Positions 21,501 through 32,808 are shown, counted from the first letter of the stretch. The stretch is DNA of 64,000 nt from Diphasiastrum complanatum (GCA_029204225.1 CM055092.1:78502527-78566526), one strand, 5' to 3'. The notes: generated by a model not told the origin, from the sequence alone. Numbers and translations: made by a program.

Positions 21501-22027
21501 GATCCCTCTCTTTCAAAGAGTTAATAAAGGGTCATATTGTTTTTTGTCTCTCAGATAATCATGTTACTGTTGGGGGTATTCCCAACATACGGTAAATAAA
21601 TAAAATTGGAAAATAAATAAGTAGAAAGTATTGCGAGAGTCGTGGCATCCTGTGCGTATAAGCCCATGGCCCAATGAGCACACAAGTTAAGTTGTATATA
21701 GAATAAAATACTTGGGCCTTATTGTTAATAAAATAAAACTTGAGGCCACAATGTCAAGTTAATAAACTTAGTCTAAACTTTCAAAGTTGGGTCCAAATTG
21801 AAATTCACATGTATCATGTGATTTCTATTGTACTTTTTTAAGACCATGGGATTAGATTAGGCCCAAGATGGATGTTTAAGATTAGTGCACATATTTTTAG
21901 AAGTAGCCAATAGGATTTTGGGGCAAGGGCCTTCCCCATTGATAAAAATGCACCTTTTGTACGATATTTCCATGCTTAATAAGAAGGAAGAAACTTTACC
22001 ATTTTTGGAAGAGAAGCATTCTCATTT
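18573..22027. other. AT-rich interval without a convincing gene
   Basis: Short ORFs occur (for example 20368-20622, 84 codons, Lys/Glu-rich) but match nothing I recognise and lack neighbouring signals. The only protein-like hint is at 21122-21380. A 20-bp hairpin lies at 21568-21587. This is probably old transposon-derived or spacer DNA. Confidence 0.5.
21122..21530 (+). pseudogene. Possible copia protease-region relic
   Basis: PLKAPPITIFVSAPNKILI followed by SHKGILPLPF and then HALKY resembles the stretch after the DSG motif in copia proteases (substrate loop, ISH-G motif, VLYVP-like end). The DSG itself is not visible and the rest is unrecognisable. This is a weak call based on pattern only. 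Confidence 0.3.
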
Positions 22028-22265
22028 TGTTAGATTTCTTATGCTCAGTCTTATAATACAAAATTGACAAATTATAAAAAATTTCAAAAAACATGCAAAT
22101 TTATACAAGCCAGTACAAGTAATGAGCATCCTGAAAACCGAAGGCCGACTACATATTTTGGACCTTCACATTTTTCTCTTTTTGAGATTCTTTTTTGCCT
22201 TAACCATTTTTAGACACCTTCGCCTTTTTTGAACGTTAGTGAAAAATGCGACATAGTGGCCAAGT
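22028..22265 (+). repeat. LTR F, 5' fragment interrupted by copia D
   Basis: TGTTAGATTTCTTATGCTCAG and the following ~235 bp match the start of LTR F at 39233 onward, up to GTGGCCAAGT. There copia D starts; the intact copy reads on as CAAGTGACCAG. CAAGT is therefore the probable target site of D. Confidence 0.8.
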
Positions 22266-23111
22266 TGTGAAGAATTGAAAAAGATTATCTATGTTAGATA
22301 TAGGGGTCTTATGTTTTTTACATCAAGCATCTAGGTGTAAGATGTTGATAGGAATAAATTTGGCATAGATGGCAAATTATGCATTTCCACTTGTAATGTC
22401 ACTATTAAGCCAAAATAGAGTAAGAGGCTAAACACGTGCCAATTAGAGTGTAGACAAGTGTAAAGCTTTTGTTTGATGAATTCCAAGAGGTCCAATAGGA
22501 TTTAGAGGTGGAACCTTGTGAGGTCCAATAGGAAATTGAGGTGTGCTTGAACATAGTCCAATAGAATTAAGAGGTGCATGGATCAATGATCCAATAGGAT
22601 CAAGAGGTGACAAAATATGGTCCAATCATAGTTGAGCATAGTGGTAGCTCGTGGACCTACTAGTATCATTGTACTCCTCATTTTGGATCTAATTGATTTG
22701 GTGATTTCATGGATTTTGTGAGTTATTGGATTTCTAACTTTCTCTCTCTACCCGAGGAGAGCAGCTTGTTTTTACTTAGATTATTTTTTGAATACTTCCC
22801 ACACGTGTGAGTGAGGGTTGGAAGTGATTGAATACATGTAGTAGTGTGTTTTTGCCATAGAATCAGTTTCATTCCATTTGGTTGAGCCAATCAAAAGTTA
22901 TAAGCTTTTGAAGAGGGTTAGGTAGGGCACCTAGACCTGGGTGAACACATTTGGTTTGGTCAAGAGATTGCTTGGTTGATCCAAAATCATAGTTGTATGC
23001 TTGCCAATCTCATCTATATGTGATCTAGGCACTGTTTTGAGATCTTAGCCATTTTGTTTCATGCAATATCATTGTATTTGAGTCAAATTTGGTTTCTTAG
23101 TGTATTTCACA
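22266..23111 (+). repeat. 5' LTR of copia D
   Basis: Begins TGTGAAGAATTGAAAAAG and probably ends TGTATTTCACA (TGTGAA/TTCACA type). It carries CACACGTGTG at about 22800. The first 310 bp recur at 31127-31449 on the minus strand. No standard PBS follows, so the right end is less certain. Confidence 0.75.
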
Positions 23112-23322
23112 CGTGCTAAGAGTGTTAGATCCTAACTTTGCCTATAATCCATCATTTGATGTGAAATAGATCTTTTTTTAGAAAGATTTGAGTAGCTAGT
23201 GAGAATCAGTTCACAAATAGTTGCAAGATCTTTCATAGGAGGAGATAGTACTCTATTATTGGATCCTATTGAGAGTGTGTAGCAACATTTATTGTTCATC
23301 ATTTGAGTTTTCTTCACTTCAA

Positions 23323-24930
23323 ATGTCTTCAATGGGTTCATCCATGTTGGAACCAAGTGAAAGATTGACCACTTCAAATTATTCAATTTGGAAAATGAGG
23401 ATGGAGTCCATCTTGATCCTTCAAGACATGATGGACATAGTTCTTGGCCTTGAAGAAGAATCACAAGTTCTTCAAGAGGTTCAAAAATACAAAAAGAGAG
23501 CTAGGATGGCTCTCCACTACATTAAGATGAATTTCTCTAATGAGATATTGAGGGAGATAGGTACTTGTACAACAGCCAAAGAAGCTTGGGATTGTCTCAA
23601 GACTATTTATGAGGCTAAGAATACCTCTAGGCTTCTCACTCTTAGGAATCAAATCTTTCAAAGTAGCCAAAAGACTGATGAGACTGCATCTAGTTATGTT
23701 TTGAGAGTAAAAGATATTCATAGAGAACTTGCTTGTATTGCTGATTCCATTAATCAAAATGAGCTAGTTCAAGTCATTATCAATGGCTTGAGAAGTGAAT
23801 TTGACAACCTTGTCCAATCCTATGCTATTAAGGAGGAGCTACCAAGTTTGGAGGCTCTCCAAAGTGTGCTAATTTTGGAAGAATCAAGACAAGAGTACAA
23901 GCTCTTGAGGATGGACAAGCTTTCTCTCACTCATAATGATGGCAAAGCTCTCTTTGCCAAGGATAAGCACAAAGGGAGGAGCAAGAACCAACATCAACAA
24001 TCCTCAAGCAAGGACAAAGTCAAATCCAAAGACAAAGATGAGGAAGAAGATGATTCCTCTAATGCTTCATCATCCAAGCTCAAGAAGAAGAAGATCAAGT
24101 GCTTTTATTGTGGCAAGAAAGTCATTATGCCACCAATTGCTTCAAAAAGAAGAATCAACTCAAGCAAGCCAACATTACCAATGAGAAGGAAGACACTATT
24201 GCAAGTGATGGAGAGAGATCTCTTATGGTCTCTAGTTTCTCATCTACTCCTTTCAAGAAGGACGGCCTATGGTATATTGATAGTGGAGCCTCTTCACATA
24301 TGTGTAGCTCCAAGGGCTCTTTCTCTTCTATTGCACCTTATGATGGAGTCAAGAAATCAATATACACTGCAAATGATTTTGAATGTCCTATTGAAGGCAT
24401 AGGGAACATTCCCTTGAAGCTTGCATCCTCTAAAGTTCTTTCTCTCTCTAAAGTTCTTTATGTACCTAATCTTATCAAGAATCTTATTGGTGTTGGCCAA
24501 TTGCTTGATAATGGCCTTGATGTAAAATTCAATGTTGATACTTGCACTATCAAGAAGAATGATGAGATACTTGCATTAGGATCTAGATTTGGTGGCATCT
24601 ATAAACTAGATCCAAATGAGTATGTGAATGCTTGTAATGTTGCTCTTGTGAACAAGCTCTCTATGGAGGAATCATGGCATAGGAGGTTGGGACATCCCAA
24701 CTACAAATCCACGCTCTCAATGATCAAAGAAGCCAAAGTTATTGGCTTGCCAAAGTCACTCTCCAAGAAGATCAAGCCTTGTGAGGCTTGTGCTATTGCT
24801 AAATCTCACAAAAAGCCATTTACAAGATCTTCTATCAAAAGCAAGCATCCTTTGGAGTTAATCCACTCGGATATGCATTTCTCATCAACTACAAGCAAGG
24901 GAGGAGCCACTTGTTTTGTTACTTTGACTG
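23323..24930 (+). pseudogene. Copia D Gag-protease and integrase N-terminus, one frameshift
   Basis: ATG at 23323 (MSSMGSSMLEPSERL). The Gag resembles that of A1 along its length (NYSIWKMRMES, RLLTLRNQIFQS, ELVQVIINGL). The frame breaks inside the zinc knuckle: KCFYCGKK, then SHYATNC in the next phase at about 24110. Protease follows with GLWYIDSGASSHMCSS, then KVLYVPNLIKNLIGVGQL, the GAG-pre-integrase finger (SWHRRLGHPNYKSTL ... CEACAIAKSHKKPF) and the integrase start LELIHSDMHF with GGATCFVTL. At this point the frame runs straight into gypsy sequence. A single-base repair would restore Gag; the catalytic core of integrase is absent here. Confidence 0.88.
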
Positions 24931-25303
24931 AAGGTATCATCTTACCAGATTCTACTGAACTGATTGAACTTGCACCTGGCAGATTTGTGCATGTTTCAAA
25001 GTCACTTGGAAAATCTAAGTTGGCGGAATTCACTGAACTATTAAAGGAGTATCAAGATGTTTTTGCCTGGTCGCTTGACGATTTGAAGGGTATACCTGCA
25101 GAATTCGGAGAGCACCGAATTGATCTGAAGGAAGATGATGTACCTGTTCGACAGAGACAGTATTGTCTCAATACTAAATACTCTCTAATGGTCAAGGATG
25201 AACTTAACAAACACCTTAAGGCAAGTATAATCTATCCTGTCTTAAGTAGTGAATGGGTTTCACCCATTGTTGTCGTCCCGAAGAAGAAGACTGGCAAAAT
25301 ATG
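24931..25303 (+). pseudogene. Gypsy reverse transcriptase N-terminal fragment fused in frame to copia D
   Basis: Without a stop the D frame passes into LLKEYQDVFAWSLDDLKGIP and EWVSPIVVVPKKKTGKI, the pre-RT and first RT motifs of a gypsy element. The fragment ends at a stop just past KKKTGKI (25302). It is related to gypsy-1 RT (DCFAWTYQDLKGIP). It is the expected continuation of gypsy E, whose Pol stops after protease at 33816 on the other strand. Confidence 0.85.
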
Positions 25304-25550
25304 AATATGCCAGGGTTTCCAAAAATCAAAGCATGTTTGACAAATGGGCTGAAGGTTTCAGAATAATCCAAATTTGAAATCTGGAAAAAGCCTTTGGCAA
25401 CTAGCCTGGCCTTGTAACGATTTAGCCTTCCTTTAGCATCGTACTTCGCTTTGAATATCCATTTGCATAAAATTGGGTTTCGGTCCTTTGGTAGCTCAGT
25501 GATTGTCCATATTTGATTCTCTATCAGAGAATCGAATTCAGTTTCCATCG
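25303..25550 (-). pseudogene. Copia RT N-terminal fragment (family of copia G)
   Basis: The minus strand reads METEFDSLIENQIWTITELP, then CKWIFKAKYDAKGRLNRYKARLVAKGF and LDYSETFSP, the classical start of copia RT. It matches copia G at 48655-48850 (MDTEFDSLIKNQTWTI). It is bounded by LTR B at 25551 and by gypsy RT at 25303, so it is a scrap of a host element that was invaded on both sides. Confidence 0.85.
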
Positions 25551-26199
25551 TGTGAAAGATTTCAGATCATTATGATCCAATCTATTTGAATGATCTTTGG
25601 TTAGAAAGAGAAATACACTGCCAATCTCACCAATGTAGAAAAATTAGCATCTACACACAAAATGAGATGCAAACTATAATAGAACTTGATCAAACTTGAA
25701 TGAAATGAAAAAGTACTATTTTTGTCCTAAAAAACCAGCAAGCTACTGTATTTCACACGTGTGGATCCAAAAATAACAAATATAGATCATTCTACACATA
25801 GAATTGCAAGCAATCACCAAGATAGTGCACCGATGGATAGTAGAACCCAAGAGAACCATGTATAAGCATGAAATAAGATAGAGAAGAGAGAAGATAGCTC
25901 TCTCCACGAGTTACATCCTTTTATAACAGGTCCAAACCTATTTGGTCACTTGGCTTTCTCTCCAAAATGCTAACCTTACTAATTTTGTGCCTAGATTCAA
26001 TATACTGAACTATTCAAATTTGAATCTACTCAAACTCGCATTCTAACTTTCCCACACTTTCAAAAAGTGTTTATTCAAATAAAATTTGGACTAATGAATT
26101 TTGAAAAGTCAATTTCTAGAGTCTAAAACAAGTTTTGGCCTCAATATGCCAAATATGAAAATATAGCAAAATGTGATGAAACTAGTTTAATCTTTCACA
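25551..26199 (-). repeat. LTR B, complete 3' LTR (649 bp)
   Basis: The outer 11 bases are perfect inverted repeats (TGTGAAAGATT). A TATA-like TTATAAAAGG lies near 25925 (minus) and CACACGTGTG at about 25753. On the minus strand a polypurine stretch (GAAGAGAGAG, 26200-26209) precedes it, so it is the 3' LTR of the element whose RNase H tail is at 30449. It also supplies the empty version of the A1 insertion site. Confidence 0.85.
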
Positions 26200-26231
26200 C
26201 TCTCTCTTCAACTAGTTTTAGCATAGACTTT

Positions 26232-26236
26232 GATAA
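26232..26236 (+). repeat. Target site duplication GATAA of copia A2 (right copy at 30444-30448)
   Basis: GATAA flanks both ends of A2. Removing the element rejoins the end of the B polyprotein (LGVLSKSML-like reading on the minus strand) to its PPT and LTR. Confidence 0.9.
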
Positions 26237-26923
26237 TGTGAAAGTACTGTACTTTAGGACCATAAATGGATCTACAAAAGATCCACAAGAGTGATTGGAT
26301 GCTTGCATAACAATCTATCAAAAAACTAGACACAAAAAAAGTTGATCTAGATTGGCAATTTGACAAACAACATGCATTAACAATCAAAAGCATTGATAAA
26401 CATTGAAATTCGAGCCCACACATGTGTAATACAGGCTGTAGTATGGCCTTCAACCTGAGAAACAAGTAGAAATTGATTTGGTTTCATTTGGATCACAAAA
26501 ACTCAATGTACATAGTGAACTAGCTTGAGATTGCCAATGAGCACCAAAAATTTTTTATCTTCTCACTATGGAGAGAGGGAATACATAGCAAATTTGACTT
26601 CCTTCTTGAAGTTAGGTGGATTTCCAGCATGTAATAAGGAAGTTAACTCACTCTCCTTGACCTAAAATGAAACCCTAGTCTATTTCCTAGAGTCATGCCT
26701 GGTAGATAGCTAGTTGGTCAAATTTTCACCTTAAACTTAGGTGTAGGTCCTATAAAGTAGGGATGACCACCAAATAGACATGATCAACTCTCTTGACTTG
26801 ACCTAACCTACATTAGGAGTGGGTTGGCCTCACATGTGTGGAACCCCATTATGTACAAAATTTACACTATTCTTCATGGTTTTTGATCAAGCTAGATTTG
26901 CCAATTTTTGGCCATTCTTCACA
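26237..26923 (-). repeat. 3' LTR of copia A2
   Basis: 687 bp. It is shorter than its partner chiefly because a ~14-bp segment containing GCCACGTGGC (present at 30331-30340) is missing near 26822. The PPT complement CTCCTCCTC follows at 26924-26932. Confidence 0.9.
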
Positions 26924-27141
26924 CTCCTCCTCAAATTTAGCTTGATCTATCTACAACTCTCTTGCTATATGAATGAATGCTTTTAGAAGTGTCTAAAAAG
27001 TCCGGCTACAAACAAGGAACTTTTGAGACTCCAATAGAGAATGATGTCCATGAAGGATCTTTCACCACCTCTTAAAGGATCCCTTACAAGATGTTCCACA
27101 AATGTATCTATATACATGTAACACACTTCAAAAACTATACA

Positions 27142-27654
27142 TCATGCCAAGCCATGGATTCCAAGGAATTTTGTGCACTTGAATATACATCCAAGTTTAC
27201 AAATCTTCCACTCTTGAAAGATCACATTTCCACTATTGACAACTTCTTTGGTAGAAAACAAGTAGATTCTACAATCTTTACTTGAAGAGCAAAACACTAC
27301 CATTATTCTTATCATTGAAATAGGATAATCTTTGGTCCTTACATTGGAATGATCACGCCCAGAGCATGTGGATCCAAAGATTTCCAATACAAATGATGTT
27401 TCATCTTTTATGACTCTATTCAAACTATTACAAAAATAGTTATCCAATGAAATAGCTTTATCAACAACAAATGTAGATTTCAAAGCATCCCATTTCATTG
27501 TCTTGTCATACAAAGTAATAAACACCATGGATCTTAAAAGTAAGAAACAAGTCACCTCATGTCTACTACTACTCTCCAAAAAGTATTCAAAGATAGTAGA
27601 CTCTCCAATGCTCACCACCCTTGCAAGATGCGCACTTGAATGGAAAATTTGCAT
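27142..27654 (-). pseudogene. Condensed pol remnant of copia A2
   Basis: An open frame of about 170 codons parallel to 12016-12500 of A1, including RIYLFSTKEVVNSGNVIFQE. The stop that follows Gag in A1 (TAG at 12185) is a Trp codon here, so in this copy the remnant reads on. The shared remnant shows that the internal deletions were present before the two copies separated. Confidence 0.8.
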
Positions 27655-27660
27655 GCAATT

Positions 27661-28983
27661 TTATGACTCGGCCATTGTCATTGAGGACTCCCTTGGAACT
27701 CTCATGCTTTGAGGCTGATCCTCAAGATCTTCCTCCTTTTGATGCTCCTCCTCAATGCAAGCAAGATCACACTTTTCCAAGATCTCCTCTTGAGTGATCT
27801 CCTCCTTTGCCAAGCTCATTCTTTCAAAAGCAACACTAGATTCCAACCTAAACAAGCTTTCATGTTTAAATCCCTTTGCAATGCAAACATCATTCTTCAA
27901 GATGAAGCAAACACCAAAGAGATGGCGCCCACACCATCTATCCTACACTCTTCATCATCTGCAGTAAAGACAAACTTTTTAACAACATTAAAAGAGTGTA
28001 ATATTGAGAAAAAGTCCTTTTCACAAGACATGTGGTAGATAGTCCCACTATCGATCCACCAATTGTCTCTTGAACTGCTATTGCTTGTTGCTGAGGATGT
28101 AGATGCCATCAAGAATATATCTACTTCATCCTCCTCCTCCTCCTTTGCAAGGTTTCCTTGTTTGTCCTCCTCCACTTGTGCTCTTAGCCTCTTGTAGCAT
28201 TCAGATGCATAATGCCCCTTCTTTCCACAAAAGAAGCATTTCTGCTTTGACTTGTCCTTTGAGCTTGATGCATCATCCTCTTCTTTGGCCTCCTTTGGAT
28301 GCTTCTTCTTTCCATTGGTCTTCTTTTTGCCCTTGAATGAGAAATCGGCTTTCTCATCACCATCCTGCAACGACAAGGAACTCATCTTATATTTTGCATG
28401 GAGCATCCTACACTCTTCAGCCACTAATACACTGTGAAGTTTTTCTATATTTGGCAAAGTGTCTTGGATGGCAAAACTTTGGACCAAATTTGCAAAGTCA
28501 TCTGCTAGATCATTAAGGACAATTTGTACAAGCTCTCCATCATGAATCTTCTCTCCAATGGAAGCCAACTCCCTATTTAGAGACTTGATTCTATGCACTC
28601 TCCTCACTTCTCCTCATGCTTTGCAAAATTTGATTTCTAAGCATAAGAACTCTTCAAGTGTTACTAGATTCATAGATTGATTTTAAAGACTCCCAAGCCT
28701 CTTTATCACTAGTACATGTTGATACTTCTCTCAACAAATCATTGCTCACATTCATCTTCACACAATGAAGTGCAAGCCTAGATCTCTTCTTGTATCTAGC
28801 TAACTCCTGTGCACCTAGAGGTTCATCTTCATCTTCAATCAAGAACTCATGAAGGTCTTGGAGCACCAAGAGTGACTCCATCCTAACCTTCCTAATAGCA
28901 GAATTTATAGAATTCAATCTCTCACTAGCTTCTAGAAGGTATGCTCCAGCAGATCCCATCTTACTAGTGACTTCTACAAACAA
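27661..28983 (-). pseudogene. Gag-protease of copia A2, frameshifted
   Basis: Three open pieces (28983-28654, 28607-27897, 27900-27661) together parallel A1 Gag. The first starts MGSAGAYLLEASERLNS at 28959. The knuckle CFFCGKKGHYASEC is intact. The protease motif reads WWIDSGTIYHMS, with GAS changed to GTI after the Asp. A deletion near 27905 removes the segment equal to about 11650-11785 of A1. Not functional. Confidence 0.9.
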
Positions 28984-29330
28984 GAAATAGATTTGATTGA
29001 TTTGAAACTCACAAAGGTCTCACACTTGCAGTGTTTCACTCAAATTTGATTTCTAATTCAACAAATGGACTTATAATCACAGTTCTATCACTCCCTCAAA
29101 AAGATGGAATGAAGATAAGATGAAGTGAAAACTATTTTTAAACAAATCTTGCCAAGAAATGGATTTGATTGTCTCTAGAAACTCATAAGGTCTCTCTCTT
29201 GTAGTGTTTCACTCAAATTAGATTTTTAATCCAACAAATGGACTTATAATCTCAGTTCTAGCACTCCCTCACAAAGTTGGAATGAAGATAAGATGATGTC
29301 AAATCTACTTACAATAAAATCTTGTCAATT
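28984..29330 (-). repeat. Tandem duplicated leader of copia A2
   Basis: The same two-unit arrangement as 10214-10561, read on the minus strand, adjacent to the gag start. Confidence 0.85.
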
Positions 29331-29730
29331 TTGGCTATTTTTGGACAATAATATGACTAAATCTCCCTCACACTGTTTGATGTACTTTCAAGACCTGTAA
29401 AACAAGTTTTGTGGACCTGATTTCAGCCTAAATTAATTAGACTTCATGACCCTATGTCAAATCTAATCAACGGCACTCAATCTTGGTAGCTTATCCTAAG
29501 ATTTCCACCAAAAATTACATCAAAAGCTCAAAAATTGAATATCTTTGGATTAAATGAATACCATGCATTAAATGCAGGTTCAGAGGTTCCCACACATGTG
29601 GATAGTACGGATTTGGACTCCTACCAAGTTTGGGATCAAATCTCCTCACCAAAATCAAGATTCTAGCTTGTCCTCAAAACTTGCTAAAAATAGATTTGCG
29701 TTAGATCAATGGCTTATGCTCTTGTACTTG

Positions 29731-29742
29731 GCTCTGATACCA
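29731..29742 (-). other. Primer-binding site of copia A2
   Basis: GCTCTGATACCA on the + strand, i.e. TGGTATCAGAGC on the minus strand, directly beside the 5' LTR. Confidence 0.95.
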
Positions 29743-30443
29743 TGTGAAAGTACTGTACTTTAGGACCATAAATGGATCTACAAAAGATCCACAAGAGTGA
29801 TTAGATGCTTGCTTACCAATATATCAAAAAACTAGATACAAAAAAGTTGATCTAGATTGGCAATTTGACAAACAACAAGCATTAACAATCAAAAGCATTG
29901 ATAAACATTGAAATCCGAGCCCACAAGAGTGTACTACAGGTTTTAGTATGGCCTTCAACCTGAGAAACAAGTAGAAATTGATTTGGTTTCATTTGGATCA
30001 CAAAAACTTAATGTACATAGTGAACTAGCTTGAGATTGCCAATGAGCTCCAAAAAATTTCTATCTTCTCACTATGGAGAGAGGGAATACATAGCAAATTC
30101 GACTTCCTTCTTGAAGTTAGGTGAATTTCCAGCATGTAATAAGGAATTTAACTCACTCTCCTTGACCTAAAATAAAACCCTAGTCTATTTCCTAGAGTCA
30201 TGCTTGGTAGATAGCTAGTTGGTCGAATTTTCACCTTAAACTTAGGTGTAGATCCTATAAAGTAGGGATGACCACCAAATAGACATGACCAACTCTCTTG
30301 AATTGACCTAACCTACATTAGGAGTGGTTTGCCACGTGGCATCTTGGCCTCACATGTGTGGAATCCATTTATGTACAAAATTTACACTATTCTTCATGGT
30401 TTTTGATAAATCTAGATTTGCCAATTTTTGGCAATTTTTCACA
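29743..30443 (-). repeat. 5' LTR of copia A2
   Basis: 701 bp with TGTGAA...TTCACA-type termini (one end TTTTTCACA). It keeps the GCCACGTGGC palindrome lost from the 3' LTR. Confidence 0.93.
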
Positions 30444-30448
30444 GATAA

Positions 30449-31126
30449 CACTCCAAGTGAAGTCCTATGCTTCATGAACAAGTGATTTCCCAATGCTTTG
30501 GTGAAGATATCAGCTACACATTCCCTTTAAGATACATGTTGAAGCTCCACCTCCTTTGCAATGACTTGCTCCCTCACAAAATGATATTCCACCTCAATAT
30601 GCTTGCTCCTAGCATAGTTTTTGACAATAGAACTTTGATCCATCCTAAAAATGATCTTCTTCCTAAGAACAGATCTCCTTTTAATGATCATGTAATTCTC
30701 AAAATAGAAACAACCATATTTGATATAGAGAATAGTGTCCACTTGGGATGCTCCACTATTTCTTACATCAATTTTACATGTAAAAATGTGACTAGAGCAT
30801 GAAGAATCAAATCGAATGTAAATGAGATGATTCCACCATGCTTCCAACTCTGAACTCTCTGGAAAAATGCAGCAAACAAACAATAAATGTGAGTGATCAA
30901 CTTTTGCTTGCAGGTCTCCCCCTCCTTTGTCCTTTGGTGTCTTGTATCCACCATGATACTCCATGAATGAGCCTCCATCTTCATCTTGCCATAAGATGAT
31001 ATCATACGTTGATGACTTGACCATGAATGAGTGACATAATGAACCTCCAATAGCTTCATTTCCATCAGCAAAATCAGCCAATAATGCTAGTACAAATTCA
31101 ACATCAAAACAATGCTCACCAATGAT
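30449..31126 (-). pseudogene. Element B pol tail (RNase H end) with an unrecognised N-terminal extension
   Basis: Near the A2 junction the minus strand reads VADIFTKALG, preceded by ARSKHIEVEYHFVREQVIAK (about 30545-30620), the end of copia RNase H, with one stop at 30527. Removal of A2 joins it to the B PPT and LTR. The upstream part of the open frame (31126 to about 30700) does not look like copia RNase H, having no DxSxA or SSxEAEY motif. It may be a filler or an insertion from elsewhere. It abuts the truncated LTR of copia D at 31127. Confidence 0.65.
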
Positions 31127-31449
31127 CATTGATCAATGCACCTCTTAATTCTAGTGGACTATGTTCAAGCACACCTCAATTTTCTATTGGACCTGACAAG
31201 GTTCCACCTCTAAATCCTATTGGACCTCTTGGAATTCATCAAACAAAAGCTTTACACTTGTTTACACTCTAATTGGCACGTGTTTAGCCTCTTACTCTAT
31301 TTTGGCTCAATAGTGGCATTACAAGTGGAAACGCATAATTTGCCATCTATGCCAAATTTATTCCTATCAACATCCTACACCTAGATGCTTGATGTAAAAA
31401 ACATAAGACCCCTATATCTAACATAGATAATCTTTTTCAATTCTTCACA
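31127..31449 (-). repeat. 3' LTR of copia D, 5' part only
   Basis: TGTGAAGAATTGAAAAAG on the minus strand from 31449, preceded by a purine stretch ending TAGGAG. About 310 bp match 22266-22590 with only a handful of differences by eye. Confidence 0.85.
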
Positions 31450-31464
31450 CTCCTAAAAAATTAT

Positions 31465-32808
31465 CTATGAAGATTTGAGCATTGATCTTGATATAACTCC
31501 AAGATTAGATCTATGCTTGATGAAAGCACTTTTGCTCAAAGGCTTGGTGAGTAGATCGACAATACAAGAGGACGAGTTGACATGCTCTAAATAGATTTCA
31601 CCTCCAATAAGCTTTTCTCTCACAAAATGGTGTGCCACTTCTATGTGCTTGCTTCTTGCATGAAATATGGGATTATTGGCAAGAGCTTGGGTCGAGATGT
31701 TATCACACTTGATCACTGGTAGATCATCCTCCTTGATGCACTTTAGCTCCATTAATAACCTCTTGATCCAAAGCACTTCTTTGGTAGTTGTAGTGAGTGC
31801 TTTGTACTCGGCCTCACATGAAGAGAGAGATATAGTATCTTGCTTTTTGGAAAGCCAAGATATTAGATTGCCTCCAAGAAAGATAGTGTATGCACTAATA
31901 GACTTTCGATCCATCTTGTCACTTGCAAAGTCCGAATCCGAGTAGCCAATAATGGATAGATCTTCATTTTCATAGAGTAGACCATAATCACAAGATGAAG
32001 ATACATATCTTAAAATCCTCTTGGCCATCTTCCAATGATGGATCTTAGGATCTTGCATAAATTGACTCAATTTGTGCACACAAAAACTTAGATCGGACCT
32101 AGTAATGGTAAGCCAAATCAAGGAGCCTACAAGACTCCTAAAAAGTGTGATGTCCTCAAAGGATCTTTCATCACCTTTATTAGGATCTTTTATAATTTGC
32201 TCCATTGGAGTATCTATGCTCTTAGAATTTTCCATATGAAATTTTTTCAACATAGAGTGAGCATATCTAGATTGGCATATAAAGACATGATTTTCATAAA
32301 AATCAATTTCTAGGCCTAGGATGTAATGCATCTCTCCTAGATCTTGCATTTTAAACTCACATCCAAGTGCTAGCTTGGTTTCATCAACTAGCTTTATACA
32401 ACTTCCACAAAGAATAATGTCATCAACATAAATTAGAAGAATGACAATATTGCTATCAACAAACTTTAGATACATGGAAGGATCATAGTCACTAAGAGTA
32501 AATCCTAGTGAGATAAGAAAAGAGTTAAGTATTGAATACCATGATCTTGGTGCTTGCTTGAGTCCATAAAGACTTTTGAAGAGCAAGCACACTTTGGACT
32601 CATCCTTGATGAATCCTTAAGGTTGTTTCATATAGATCTCCTTCTCAAGATAATCATTTAAAAAAGCATTGGATACATCTAATTGGAACACCTTCCACTT
32701 GAAAAAACAAGCAAGAGAAATAAGAATTCTTATTGTCACCATCTTTGCAACGGGTGCAAAGGTCTCCTCATAATCAAGACCATGGATTTGAGCAATCTTT
32801 TGGCACAT
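31465..32808 (-). pseudogene. Copia D reverse transcriptase and RNase H
   Basis: RT begins DYEETFAPVAKMVTIR and FQLDVSNAFLNDYLEKE (32808-32617), then a TAA in place of a codon before KVCLLFKSLYGLKQAPRSWY. The catalytic motif is LLIYVDDIILCGS (YVDD intact, about 32420), with DLGEMHYILGLEI downstream. RNase H shows GYSDSDFASD, SCEAEYKAL and KCDNISTQALANNP, and ends HARSKHIEVAHHFVREKL with DLLTKPLS. Residues for both activities are present. The stop and an upstream frameshift are the only clear lesions, so a sister copy could supply A1 and A2 with enzymes. Confidence 0.92.

Larger units (their letters stand above)
22266..24930 (+). mobile_element. Copia D, 5' half (LTR, gag, protease, integrase start)
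   Basis: A 5' LTR and a Gag-protease-pre-integrase coding region lead into the beginning of the integrase core, where copia similarity stops at about 24930. The complementary 3' half of a near-identical element lies on the minus strand at 31127-33815, with an LTR start that matches this one almost base for base over 310 bp. Confidence 0.85.
26237..30443 (-). mobile_element. Copia A2: second non-autonomous A-family copy
   Basis: 4207 bp, minus strand, with LTRs 29743-30443 (5', 701 bp) and 26237-26923 (3', 687 bp), PBS, PPT and a 5-bp target duplication. The internal organisation equals A1: duplicated leader, Gag-protease, then condensed pol remnant. The Gag ORF is broken by frameshifts and a small deletion. 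It is inserted into the tail of element B. Confidence 0.95.
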
